Positions 1-9,008 of a stretch of 64,000 bases of DNA are shown here, in pieces. The notes beneath the pieces are model-generated. The model had not been told where the DNA came from, ran no database searches, and was given only the letters and a program-made list of their open reading frames with translations. Within the stretch, counting starts at the first letter, position 1. The number at the start of each line of letters is the position of its first letter. Position numbers and translations under genes: made by a program. The stretch is taken from positions 248,001 through 312,000 of the forward strand of contig NW_027183509.1 of assembly GCF_041296385.1 (NCBI RefSeq), given 5' to 3'. The DNA is from Aphelocoma coerulescens. Taxonomy: Eukaryota > Chordata > Aves > Passeriformes > Corvidae.

Positions 1-45
1 TTGTTTATAGAGATGTCTGTCATGGGCAGAGTGAGTTTGTCCCAT
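1..45 (-). CDS. gag: gag 5' end, cut by window edge
   Basis: The first 15 codons of a gag frame starting at the ATG complementary to 43-45, identical to the complete gag copies further right. The rest of this provirus lies left of the window. The start is preceded by A at -3 and followed by G, a good vertebrate initiation context. It begins MGQT, a typical N-myristoylation signal for membrane targeting of Gag. Confidence 0.85.
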   Translation of the reverse strand, partial: MGQTHSAHDRHLYKQ

Positions 46-61
46 TATTGACCAGTATGAT

Positions 62-70
62 ACTCACCTA
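62..70 (-). other. Major splice donor upstream of gag (P0)
   Basis: On the minus strand the sequence reads TAG|GTGAGTA, close to the consensus donor, with the cut between 68 and 67. It lies about 20 nt upstream of the gag ATG, so a spliced env mRNA would use env's own start codon and not a gag-derived one. Identical copies are at 11542-11550, 23040-23048, 34520-34528 and 46150-46158. Splicing itself is not demonstrated. Confidence 0.6.
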
Positions 71-645
71 GATGTCGCAGGGGGCAGGGTCCTTAATCAG
101 AAGTCCGTCGTGGGGGGCTGGCCAGGCTCTCCACACGGCGCTCAGGACGCTGCTGTCGGGTCCCTCCTCAGAGCTCCGGTTTCAGGCGTCGCTTGGCAAC
201 GGCTTTCCGTGCTCGGGACCTCGCAGGTGTCTCCACTCAGAGCTCCAGCGCGGGCGGTGCTGAGCAATACCCGCCTGTGCTCGGGCGCGCGGCTGGATCC
301 CTCCTAAGAGCTCCGGTCTGCACTGCTTAGCAGCGTGTCCGTGCTCGAGGGGTACCACGGCAAACTTCCTCAAAGAGCTCCAGGTAACCGCTGCGCAGCA
401 GTGGCCGTCTGTGCTCGAGGACTGCCAGGCAATTTCCTCCCTCCGAGAGCTCCAGGTAATTGCTACGAAGTAACGGCTCCCCGTGCTCGAGGGCTGCCTC
501 AGCAGAGTTATAGAGCTCCGGCTTTTACGCTGCACAGCAACGGTATGCCGTGCTCACGACACGTTCCAGGTGGCTATAACTGGTCTTTTAGTTACCGTCC
601 ATGGCGAAGTCTCTCACAGGTGGAAGAAGCTGAATCAGGCCTTCA

Positions 646-662
646 CTCACGTTTGGGCGCCA
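646..662 (-). other. Primer binding site, lysine-tRNA type (P0)
   Basis: On the minus strand the 5' LTR ends in ...TCGACA, followed by AAC and then TGGCGCCCAAACGTGAG. TGGCGCCC is the 5' part of lysine-tRNA primer sites, which define ERVK/betaretrovirus-like elements. The match beyond that to a particular lysine isoacceptor is imperfect. Same site at 12126-12142, 23624-23640, 35104-35120 and 46734-46750. Confidence 0.8.
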
Positions 663-773
663 GTTTGTCGAAATTGATGGCGATGATGGTGATGAGGGTG
701 TGGGTTCGGTCGGGCCCGGCTGGAGATGGACGGCGACGAGAGATCTCTATAAGCAGGTCTTTGGAGCATGCAG

Positions 774-779
774 TTTATT
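774..779 (-). terminator. LTR polyadenylation signal AATAAA
   Basis: AATAAA on the minus strand, about 108 bp before the 3' end of the LTR, where a retroviral poly(A) signal is expected. It lies at the same offset (LTR start +108) in every LTR here, so minus-strand transcripts would meet one about every 3.1 kb in the LTR-bearing part. Confidence 0.65.
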
Positions 780-847
780 GCAGAGGGCGTGGGTACAGGG
801 GCACTGCTTAGAGCTGCCAGCTGCAGCTCCAAGCAGGCCCAAGGTGT

Positions 848-1092
848 AAGAGAGGGAGAGAGAGTGAGCGAGAGAGCTAGAGCAAGAGGCTGAGAGCTAA
901 GAGTGTAAAGAGCAAGAGAGACAAACTAAGAGGAGAGCTGAATTAAGAGGAAGAAGAAGAGCAAGAGAGTTACTAAGAGAGCTACTAAGAGGAGAAGAGC
1001 ATTACTAAGAGAGCTACTAAGAGAGTTACTAAGAGCGTTACTAAGAGGAGAAGAGCATTACTAAGAGGAGAGGAGTTAAGAGAGCGAGGAGC
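848..1092 (+). repeat. Purine-rich low-complexity tract inside the LTR
   Basis: About 245 bp of almost pure A/G on the plus strand. It starts as (GAGA)n and passes into imperfect repeats of TTACTAAGAG and GAGGAGAAGAGCATTACTAA. On the transcribed strand it is pyrimidine-rich. It lies between the TATA-like region and the poly(A) signal, so it is probably in R. It is present at LTR start +182 in every copy. Confidence 0.8.
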
Positions 1093-1497
1093 TTGTTACA
1101 ATACAATAAATCATCTTCTGTAGTGAATATTCTAATTCTCAGTAGCCAATCTAATACAAGGTACAAATCCTATAGCATTTACATACAGCCTATAAGAGTT
1201 CTTACATTACCATAGAGTGTTACATTTTAACTTCTAAAAACTACTCTTTGGACCCCTTCTGCTGAGCTAGTAGGGTCTGCTCTGACCCTTGGACCTGTCT
1301 GCAAGCAGAGGGTATTGTTCAATCAAGAGGGGATTACCTTCAGCCGGCTATACCATTGTTTTCCAGTTGTTCAGTAACTAAGACTCTATATCTCAAAGAT
1401 GGCCTTCATTTCGATGTCGCTCACAGTTTTCATATTCCCAGAATCTTTTGTTAGGCAATCATATTTATAAGGCTTTCCTGTTTCATCTTCCCCAACA

Positions 1498-3770
1498 ACA
1501 AAGGCTCTCCTGGGAGCCACGGGTCACAAAGCACCGTGGGCTCTGTGCAGCCCCGCTGTGTCACAATGGCCGCTGGCTTCCACGAGCCCCCGCAGTGTCC
1601 CAGTGGGCCCCGTGGCTTTAGGAGTGGGTGGCTGGGAGTTGGTGCCAGCGGCTGGGGGAGCAGCAGCAGGGACTGTGTGTGGACAGTGCCATGGCCACTT
1701 GTGTGGCCACTGGTGTCTCTGTGCCAGGCACAGCCGTGGTGTGTAACACCGGCTCTGGGTCCTTTGGCTGTGCAGGTGGCAGTCACGGCCTGGAGCAGGG
1801 CTGCTCCCGGGGGACAGCCTGGGGCAGGAGGCTGCTGGAGATTCATTCCCCACACTCCTTGTCATGAGGTGCTCAGAGTGATTGGAAAGGCTGTTGGCAG
1901 CAGGCAGTTCTCTGGGTTCAAGCTGTGGAGCTGTCAGCGGGAATGCAAAGGCCAAGCTGGTGAGCCTTTTGTCCTGGTGCCTTTAGTGTGTGAGCAGTCC
2001 CTGGTGCCGTTGTCTTTGGATCCTGAGTGTGGGAGAGGCAAGGCTTAGGATGGTGCGTAGAGCTGAGAAGGAAAGTGCCGAGAGCAGCGTGTGTGCTGCT
2101 GCTTTGAGGGGTGCAGTTGAAGTTGTAGGCAGCAAGAGCTTTCTCAGCTGGCCCTTTTGTGAGCTCTGCTTTTGCCAGATGACTTCCATCTTACCCTCTT
2201 ACCATCTTAGCCTCTCATTTTTGCATATCCCAAACCCCCTTCCAAACATCCAGCAGCTGCTTGTAAAGAAGAAGTCCTAGAACAAAAAGCCAGTGCTGCC
2301 TTTCATAGCCCCTTTGCTGTCTATGAAGTAGAGGAAAGAAGCTAGTGAGACGCACTTTCTTTCTCAACTCCATAGAGCGCATCCTTCTCTCAAGGTGGCA
2401 GAGTCCTTGGCGGAAGTGAAGCATCTGCAGCTGCAGTTCAGACTGAGAGATGTGCCAGGACAGGAAACATTTGCTGACCTTCCCTGTTCCCTGTGCAACA
2501 TGATTCTCGCATCCCAGTCACTTTCACACACCTTCGGTATCCCTGAGTCCAAGCAGCTAAAGCTCACAGAGACAGAAGTGTCAGGAAGGAAAACGTTGCA
2601 AAAGCACCCCCTTCTCTTATCAGCATATAAATTGTGCACAACAGGCTGCGGCACCGAACCTTCCTTCTCAGATAGACATGCCATCACACTTTTCACTCTT
2701 GCAGCTCGGTTGAAAAGCTCCAGCAGCTGCTCCCGCAATAGCAAAAGGTTCTAGAAGTGAAAGCCAGTTTGGGGCTGCACCTTCTCCTTGCCGCATGTAA
2801 GCCACACCAAACTCCCTGATGCACTCTGTCCTCCCCTTCTCAAAGGAGTAGACGGTGGCATCAGGACACACCTGTGTCCCAGCAGCTGGGTGCCCAGCCG
2901 GGAGCAGGAGCAGGGCTGGGGCTGCTCCCAAAGTTGCCCCGCCCCAATGCCAGAGCCGGACATATGCTGAGGGGGGGCTGGATCAGGCTTTATTGTCCAG
3001 CTGCATGCCAGGAGTGAGCACAAAATCTACCTGCATTCTCTGCAGCATGCCATCCTGGAGCAGAGCCATTGCCAAAGGAAGCCGTGAGCCCGTGCCAAGC
3101 CAGTGCCGGAGTGGGATCCTAGCAGCACCTGTGGAAGCCGGGAGAGAGGAGCCCACCTGGAGCAGGTTCGTGCAGGATTAATCATCCCGTGGCTTCCCAC
3201 CAGGGTCCTGTTGCTTCCAAAAGGCCCCACAGCGTCACTGTGGCCCCTCGGTTCCACCAGGTTCCATAGCGTCACTGTGGTGCCCAGGGTTCCGTCAGCT
3301 TCGCCAGCATCCCCACGGTCTGCAGAGCTCCCCGAGCTTCTGTGGTGTCACAGTGGAGGCAGGGTTGCATCAGGTTCCATAGCATCAGCACGGTCTCCAG
3401 GGCTCCCAGAGGTTCTGTGGTGTCACAGTGGAGGCAGGGTTGCATCAGGTTCCATAGCATCACCACAGTCTCCAGGGCTCCCTGAGCTTCTGTGGTGTCA
3501 CAGTGGAGGCAGGGTTGCATCAGGTTCCATAGCATCAGCACGGTCTCCAGGGCTCCCAGAGGTTCTGTGGTGTCACAGAGGAGGCAGGGTTGCATCAGGT
3601 TCCATAGCATCAGCACGGTCTCCAGGGCTCCAAGAGCTTCTGTGGTGTCACAGAGGAGGCAGGGTTGCATCAGGTTCAATAGCATCAGCACGGTCTCCAG
3701 GGCTCCCCTGAGCTTCTGTGGTGGTGTCACAGAGGAGCCAGGCTTCCTTGTAGTTCCCCAGCATCACAAA
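1498..3770. repeat. Satellite unit U1 (reference copy of the 2,268-bp repeat)
   Basis: A 2,268-bp unit plus a second 5-bp ACAAA, because both ends abut LTRs (ACAAA at 1498-1502 and 3766-3770). The first ~1.8 kb is unique sequence without recognisable coding content. The end is a 75-bp minisatellite (3338-3713) with degenerate copies on both sides. The open frames on both strands use GTG or other non-ATG starts, or are held open by the 75-bp (25-codon) period. I do not recognise a cellular gene. An AATAAA occurs on the minus strand at 2989-2994. Fifteen copies occur in the window, nearly identical. Confidence 0.92.
3338..3713. repeat. 75-bp minisatellite in U1, five copies
   Basis: TTCTGTGGTGTCACAG recurs at 3338, 3413, 3488, 3563 and 3638, exactly 75 bp apart, with a last partial copy at 3714. 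Copies differ at a few sites (CAGTGG/CAGAGG, CAGCACGG/CACCACAG, and the linker before each repeat), so each position is recognisable. More diverged relatives precede it (about 3215-3337) and follow it into the next unit. U8 has seven copies and U14 four; all other units have five. Confidence 0.93.
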
Positions 3771-4602
3771 TGTCGAAATTGATGGCGATGATGGTGATGA
3801 GGGTGTGGGTTCGGTCGGGCCCGGCTGGAGATGGACGGCGACGAGAGATCTCTATAAGCAGGTCTTTGGAGCATGCAGTTTATTGCAGAGGGCGTGGGTA
3901 CAGGGGCACTGCTTAGAGCTGCCAGCTGCAGCTCCAAGCAGGCCCAAGGTGTAAGAGAGGGAGAGAGAGTGAGCGAGAGAGCTAGAGCAAGAGGCTGAGA
4001 GCTAAGAGTGTAAAGAGCAAGAGAGACAAACTAAGAGGAGAGCTGAATTAAGAGGAAGAAGAAGAGCAAGAGAGTTACTAAGAGAGCTACTAAGAGGAGA
4101 AGAGCATTACTAAGAGAGCTACTAAGAGAGTTACTAAGAGCGTTACTAAGAGGAGAAGAGCATTACTAAGAGGAGAGGAGTTAAGAGAGCGAGGAGCTTG
4201 TTACAATACAATAAATCATCTTCTGTAGTGAATATTCTAATTCTCAGTAGCCAATCTAATACAAGGTACAAATCCTATAGCATTTACATACAGCCTATAA
4301 GAGTTCTTACATTACCATAGAGTGTTACATTTTAACTTCTAAAAACTACTCTTTGGACCCCTTCTGCTGAGCTAGTAGGGTCTGCTCTGACCCTTGGACC
4401 TGTCTGCAAGCAGAGGGTATTGTTCAATCAAGAGGGGATTACCTTCAGCCGGCTATACCATTGTTTTCCAGTTGTTCAGTAACTAAGACTCTATATCTCA
4501 AAGATGGCCTTCATTTCGATGTCGCTCACAGTTTTCATATTCCCAGAATCTTTTGTTAGGCAATCATATTTATAAGGCTTTCCTGTTTCATCTTCCCCAA
4601 CA
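3771..4602 (-). mobile_element. Solo LTR L2
   Basis: Same 832-bp LTR as L1, flanked by satellite on both sides, with ACAAA immediately before (3766-3770) and after (4603-4607). There is no adjoining proviral interior. A solo LTR forms by recombination between the two LTRs of a provirus. The insertion point is the same base as for the full proviruses. Confidence 0.93.
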
Positions 4603-6875
4603 ACAAAGGCTCTCCTGGGAGCCACGGGTCACAAAGCACCGTGGGCTCTGTGCAGCCCCGCTGTGTCACAATGGCCGCTGGCTTCCACGAGCCCCCGCAG
4701 TGTCCCAGTGGGCCCCGTGGCTTTAGGAGTGGGTGGCTGGGAGTTGGTGCCAGCGGCTGGGGGAGCAGCAGCAGGGACTGTGTGTGGACAGTGCCATGGC
4801 CACTTGTGTGGCCACTGGTGTCTCTGTGCCAGGCACAGCCGTGGTGTGTAACACCGGCTCTGGGTCCTTTGGCTGTGCAGGTGGCAGTCACGGCCTGGAG
4901 CAGGGCTGCTCCCGGGGGACAGCCTGGGGCAGGAGGCTGCTGGAGATTCATTCCCCACACTCCTTGTCATGAGGTGCTCAGAGTGATTGGAAAGGCTGTT
5001 GGCAGCAGGCAGTTCTCTGGGTTCAAGCTGTGGAGCTGTCAGCGGGAATGCAAAGGCCAAGCTGGTGAGCCTTTTGTCCTGGTGCCTTTAGTGTGTGAGC
5101 AGTCCCTGGTGCCGTTGTCTTTGGATCCTGAGTGTGGGAGAGGCAAGGCTTAGGATGGTGCGTAGAGCTGAGAAGGAAAGTGCCGAGAGCAGCGTGTGTG
5201 CTGCTGCTTTGAGGGGTGCAGTTGAAGTTGTAGGCAGCAAGAGCTTTCTCAGCTGGCCCTTTTGTGAGCTCTGCTTTTGCCAGATGACTTCCATCTTACC
5301 CTCTTACCATCTTAGCCTCTCATTTTTGCATATCCCAAACCCCCTTCCAAACATCCAGCAGCTGCTTGTAAAGAAGAAGTCCTAGAACAAAAAGCCAGTG
5401 CTGCCTTTCATAGCCCCTTTGCTGTCTATGAAGTAGAGGAAAGAAGCTAGTGAGACGCACTTTCTTTCTCAACTCCATAGAGCGCATCCTTCTCTCAAGG
5501 TGGCAGAGTCCTTGGCGGAAGTGAAGCATCTGCAGCTGCAGTTCAGACTGAGAGATGTGCCAGGACAGGAAACATTTGCTGACCTTCCCTGTTCCCTGTG
5601 CAACATGATTCTCGCATCCCAGTCACTTTCACACACCTTCGGTATCCCTGAGTCCAAGCAGCTAAAGCTCACAGAGACAGAAGTGTCAGGAAGGAAAACG
5701 TTGCAAAAGCACCCCCTTCTCTTATCAGCATATAAATTGTGCACAACAGGCTGCGGCACCGAACCTTCCTTCTCAGATAGACATGCCATCACACTTTTCA
5801 CTCTTGCAGCTCGGTTGAAAAGCTCCAGCAGCTGCTCCCGCAATAGCAAAAGGTTCTAGAAGTGAAAGCCAGTTTGGGGCTGCACCTTCTCCTTGCCGCA
5901 TGTAAGCCACACCAAACTCCCTGATGCACTCTGTCCTCCCCTTCTCAAAGGAGTAGACGGTGGCATCAGGACACACCTGTGTCCCAGCAGCTGGGTGCCC
6001 AGCCGGGAGCAGGAGCAGGGCTGGGGCTGCTCCCAAAGTTGCCCCGCCCCAATGCCAGAGCCGGACATATGCTGAGGGGGGGCTGGATCAGGCTTTATTG
6101 TCCAGCTGCATGCCAGGAGTGAGCACAAAATCTACCTGCATTCTCTGCAGCATGCCATCCTGGAGCAGAGCCATTGCCAAAGGAAGCCGTGAGCCCGTGC
6201 CAAGCCAGTGCCGGAGTGGGATCCTAGCAGCACCTGTGGAAGCCGGGAGAGAGGAGCCCACCTGGAGCAGGTTCGTGCAGGATTAATCATCCCGTGGCTT
6301 CCCACCAGGGTCCTGTTGCTTCCAAAAGGCCCCACAGTGTCACTGTGGCCCCTCGGTTCCACCAGGTTCCATAGCGTCACTGTGGTGCCCAGGGTTCCGT
6401 CAGCTTCGCCAGCATCCCCACGGTCTGCAGAGCTCCCCGAGCTTCTGTGGTGTCACAGTGGAGGCAGGGTTGCATCAGGTTCCATAGCATCAGCACGGTC
6501 TCCAGGGCTCCCAGAGGTTCTGTGGTGTCACAGTGGAGGCAGGGTTGCATCAGGTTCCATAGCATCACCACAGTCTCCAGGGCTCCCTGAGCTTCTGTGG
6601 TGTCACAGTGGAGGCAGGGTTGCATCAGGTTCCATAGCATCAGCACGGTCTCCAGGGCTCCCAGAGGTTCTGTGGTGTCACAGAGGAGGCAGGGTTGCAT
6701 CAGGTTCCATAGCATCAGCACGGTCTCCAGGGCTCCAAGAGCTTCTGTGGTGTCACAGAGGAGGCAGGGTTGCATCAGGTTCAATAGCATCAGCACGGTC
6801 TCCAGGGCTCCCCTGAGCTTCTGTGGTGGTGTCACAGAGGAGCCAGGCTTCCTTGTAGTTCCCCAGCATCACAAA
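4603..6875. repeat. Satellite unit U2
   Basis: Flanked by solo LTR L2 and by the 3' LTR of P1. Minisatellite at 6443-6818 (five copies). It carries T at 6338 (CACAGTGTC), the variant otherwise typical of the LTR-free units U10-U14. At the other diagnostic sites it is of the LTR-bearing type. Confidence 0.92.
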
Positions 6876-7707
6876 TGTCGAAATTGATGGCGATGATGGT
6901 GATGAGGGTGTGGGTTCGGTCGGGCCCGGCTGGAGATGGACGGCGACGAGAGATCTCTATAAGCAGGTCTTTGGAGCATGCAGTTTATTGCAGAGGGCGT
7001 GGGTACAGGGGCACTGCTTAGAGCTGCCAGCTGCAGCTCCAAGCAGGCCCAAGGTGTAAGAGAGGGAGAGAGAGTGAGCGAGAGAGCTAGAGCAAGAGGC
7101 TGAGAGCTAAGAGTGTAAAGAGCAAGAGAGACAAACTAAGAGGAGAGCTGAATTAAGAGGAAGAAGAAGAGCAAGAGAGTTACTAAGAGAGCTACTAAGA
7201 GGAGAAGAGCATTACTAAGAGAGCTACTAAGAGAGTTACTAAGAGCGTTACTAAGAGGAGAAGAGCATTACTAAGAGGAGAGGAGTTAAGAGAGCGAGGA
7301 GCTTGTTACAATACAATAAATCATCTTCTGTAGTGAATATTCTAATTCTCAGTAGCCAATCTAATACAAGGTACAAATCCTATAGCATTTACATACAGCC
7401 TATAAGAGTTCTTACATTACCATAGAGTGTTACATTTTAACTTCTAAAAACTACTCTTTGGACCCCTTCTGCTGAGCTAGTAGGGTCTGCTCTGACCCTT
7501 GGACCTGTCTGCAAGCAGAGGGTATTGTTCAATCAAGAGGGGATTACCTTCAGCCGGCTATACCATTGTTTTCCAGTTGTTCAGTAACTAAGACTCTATA
7601 TCTCAAAGATGGCCTTCATTTCGATGTCGCTCACAGTTTTCATATTCCCAGAATCTTTTGTTAGGCAATCATATTTATAAGGCTTTCCTGTTTCATCTTC
7701 CCCAACA
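6876..7707 (-). mobile_element. LTR L3: 3' LTR of P1
   Basis: Follows the polypurine tract of P1 and includes the 3' end of env. At the C/T site (offset +68) it has C, as does its partner L4. No differences between the two LTRs were noticed by eye. Confidence 0.93.
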
Positions 7708-8954
7708 TCTCCCCCGTTCTGATGAACAACTAAGATATTAGATACAGTCCTACTCGTTATTTTTTGCACACACTGAAGCATACAAGGTACTGCTACTAAA
7801 ACTATAATTATTACTACTAGAATAATCAAGCCTATTTTACAGAGTTCCCTTAGCCAAGGTGCAAAGCTCCAATCATCAAACAAACTGTCCAGCCAAGACG
7901 GGTCATCTGTTCTAATTTGGTTAGCTAGATCCTTTAGGTTTTGTAGCTGTTTGTGAATGGAAACAGAATGATCGGATAAGTTCATACAGCATAATCCTTC
8001 AAAATCTTCACAGCCGTGCCCATGTGCTAATAAAAGATAATCAACGGCAGCTCTATTTTGTAAAGTGGCATGTCTGACTGCCTCTTCATCGGTTAACAGA
8101 TCACTGATCATAGTAGAGGTGGCATTTACCTCCTTGCTGAGCCAACATCCCAACTTGTTTAACTGTTTTAAAGCAATTGAGGAGCTTAACTGAGGTAGAA
8201 AAATGCTTGCAACAATTGATTTTCCAGAGTTCCAAGGGTGGAAGTCACTATCACAGTCACTATCGTACTGATGTCCCCAGGAAGATCTGATCTTTCTGCT
8301 TTTCTTTTTGATTACCTCTTTGACACTGGGAGCAATAATTGTAAGTTGTCCCAGAGCACAAGGGCCACCATCTATTTTTGAAGGTATACCTTGCCAGGCC
8401 CTGTCTCCACAGATGAGCCAAATTCCTCTGGGGAATCGAATAGGAAGTTTGCTAAAACGATCTGCATGAGGTTCGTCATATATAAGAAGCTTAACTTGAC
8501 TACACCAAGAAGTTACATTGCTATAAGCTGGGTGATATGGGGTAACATTTAAATGGGGACCGTTTTCTCCTTGAAAGTGAAAGAAATAGCAGGTATCCAT
8601 AGTTAACGAACCTAGGATTTCTAGCTCTTGAAGGTCAGATTTATCAATTTTAGAATTATCAATATAAGTTTGGTGTCTATGGCTGGGAGTTGGAGATACA
8701 TGATGATCGTCATATGGCCAATACTTATCAAGAGTAATATTATCAAAACCTTCTGGAAGAGGTACTCCAACTAAACAGGTTGAAAAAGGTTTGTCAGGGC
8801 TTGTGTCAGATAGACAGATGGTATCGGAGCCTGCGGATTTGGCTAAAGCAACCCAGACATTTGTCTTTGGTTGATTCACAGGTAAAGCTTCACTACAAAA
8901 ACTAAAACAAAAGAATAAAAGCAACATGCACGCGCGCAAATGAGAAAACTCCAT
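7596..8954 (-). CDS. env: Envelope glycoprotein, alpharetrovirus-type, open frame (P1)
   Basis: 452 residues from the ATG at 8954. The frame is open 10 codons further, to a GTG at 8984, but ATG is the credible start. Residues 9-22 are a hydrophobic signal peptide (CMLLLFFCFSFCSE). The surface subunit runs to a basic furin-like site at about 216-223 (KKKSRKIR). The transmembrane subunit has an internal hydrophobic fusion-peptide-like segment (about 245-262) between cysteines 234 and 270, then LQNRAAVDYLLLAHGHG (298-314), a CX6CC motif (C315, C322, C323), an anchor at about 374-391 and a ~60-residue tail. N-glycosylation sites are at 72, 136, 146, 277 and 327 or nearby. The internal fusion loop and CX6CC region match the avian leukosis type. 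The surface subunit is short, about 200 residues. The final 36 codons and the stop lie in the LTR. A possible splice acceptor (CTGCGCAG) ends at 9000. Expression is unproven. Confidence 0.93.
   Translation of the reverse strand: MEFSHLRACMLLLFFCFSFCSEALPVNQPKTNVWVALAKSAGSDTICLSDTSPDKPFSTCLVGVPLPEGFDNITLDKYWPYDDHHVSPTPSHRHQTYIDNSKIDKSDLQELEILGSLTMDTCYFFHFQGENGPHLNVTPYHPAYSNVTSWCSQVKLLIYDEPHADRFSKLPIRFPRGIWLICGDRAWQGIPSKIDGGPCALGQLTIIAPSVKEVIKKKSRKIRSSWGHQYDSDCDSDFHPWNSGKSIVASIFLPQLSSSIALKQLNKLGCWLSKEVNATSTMISDLLTDEEAVRHATLQNRAAVDYLLLAHGHGCEDFEGLCCMNLSDHSVSIHKQLQNLKDLANQIRTDDPSWLDSLFDDWSFAPWLRELCKIGLIILVVIIIVLVAVPCMLQCVQKITSRTVSNILVVHQNGGDVGEDETGKPYKYDCLTKDSGNMKTVSDIEMKAIFEI
7708..7718 (-). other. 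Polypurine tract (P1)
   Basis: On the minus strand AACGGGGGAGA abuts the 3' LTR start TGTTGGGG. This is the plus-strand primer site of reverse transcription. It lies inside the env frame. Copies at 19188-19198, 30686-30696 and 42316-42326. Confidence 0.85.
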
Positions 8955-9008
8955 TCTTTTCTTGAGCTGTTTTTGGCAGATCACTTTCTTCTGGTGATTC
9001 TGCGCAGT

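Larger units (their letters stand above)
46..665 (-). other. Proviral 5' leader with degenerate ~68-bp repeats (provirus P0)
   Basis: This is the 620-bp untranslated leader between the 5' LTR and the gag ATG. It is not random. The word GAGCTCC recurs at 171, 240, 308, 375, 447 and 513, giving six degenerate repeats spaced 66-72 bp, most with a second shared word around CCGTGCTCG. GAGCTC and CTCGAG are both palindromes. The leader holds the primer binding site at its LTR end and a splice donor at its gag end. Retroviral leaders normally carry dimerisation and packaging signals. That the repeats do so here is inference. Confidence 0.8.
666..1497 (-). mobile_element. LTR L1: 5' LTR of provirus P0 (reference LTR)
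   Basis: An 832-bp LTR bounded by TG...CA in both orientations: plus strand TGTCGAAATT at 666 and CCCCAACA ending at 1497. Orientation is minus, shown by the primer site on its low-coordinate side and by the polypurine tract next to full 3' LTRs. In transcription order it holds the last 37 codons of the env frame including its stop (1497 down to 1386), an inverted CCAAT (1146-1150), an AT-rich TATA-like stretch (about 1096-1113), a long pyrimidine-rich tract (purine-rich on plus, about 848-1092) and AATAAA (774-779). The TATA assignment and U3/R/U5 limits are tentative. All other LTRs in the window match this one almost perfectly. Confidence 0.93.

Noticed and set aside
1451..1855. 134-codon minus-strand frame joining satellite and LTR
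   Set aside because: Only the last part is the env tail encoded in the LTR; the front is satellite sequence read by chance in the same frame.
2395..2754. 119-codon plus-strand and 126-codon minus-strand frames in the satellite unit
   Set aside because: They overlap on opposite strands, the plus one starts at GTG, and neither shows a recognisable domain.
3103..3711. Repetitive open frames of 152-252 codons on both strands over the minisatellite
   Set aside because: The 75-bp period is 25 codons, so any stop-free copy leaves all copies open on both strands. Length follows repeat number (longer in U8, shorter in U14). No ATG context or family similarity.
3338..3713. Evenly spaced repeats as a CRISPR array
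   Set aside because: Repeats are contiguous 75-bp minisatellite copies without unique spacers, in a vertebrate setting with no cas genes.
8955..8984. Extending env ten codons upstream to the GTG at 8984
   Set aside because: GTG is not a credible start on a vertebrate mRNA, and the signal peptide follows the ATG at 8954 directly.
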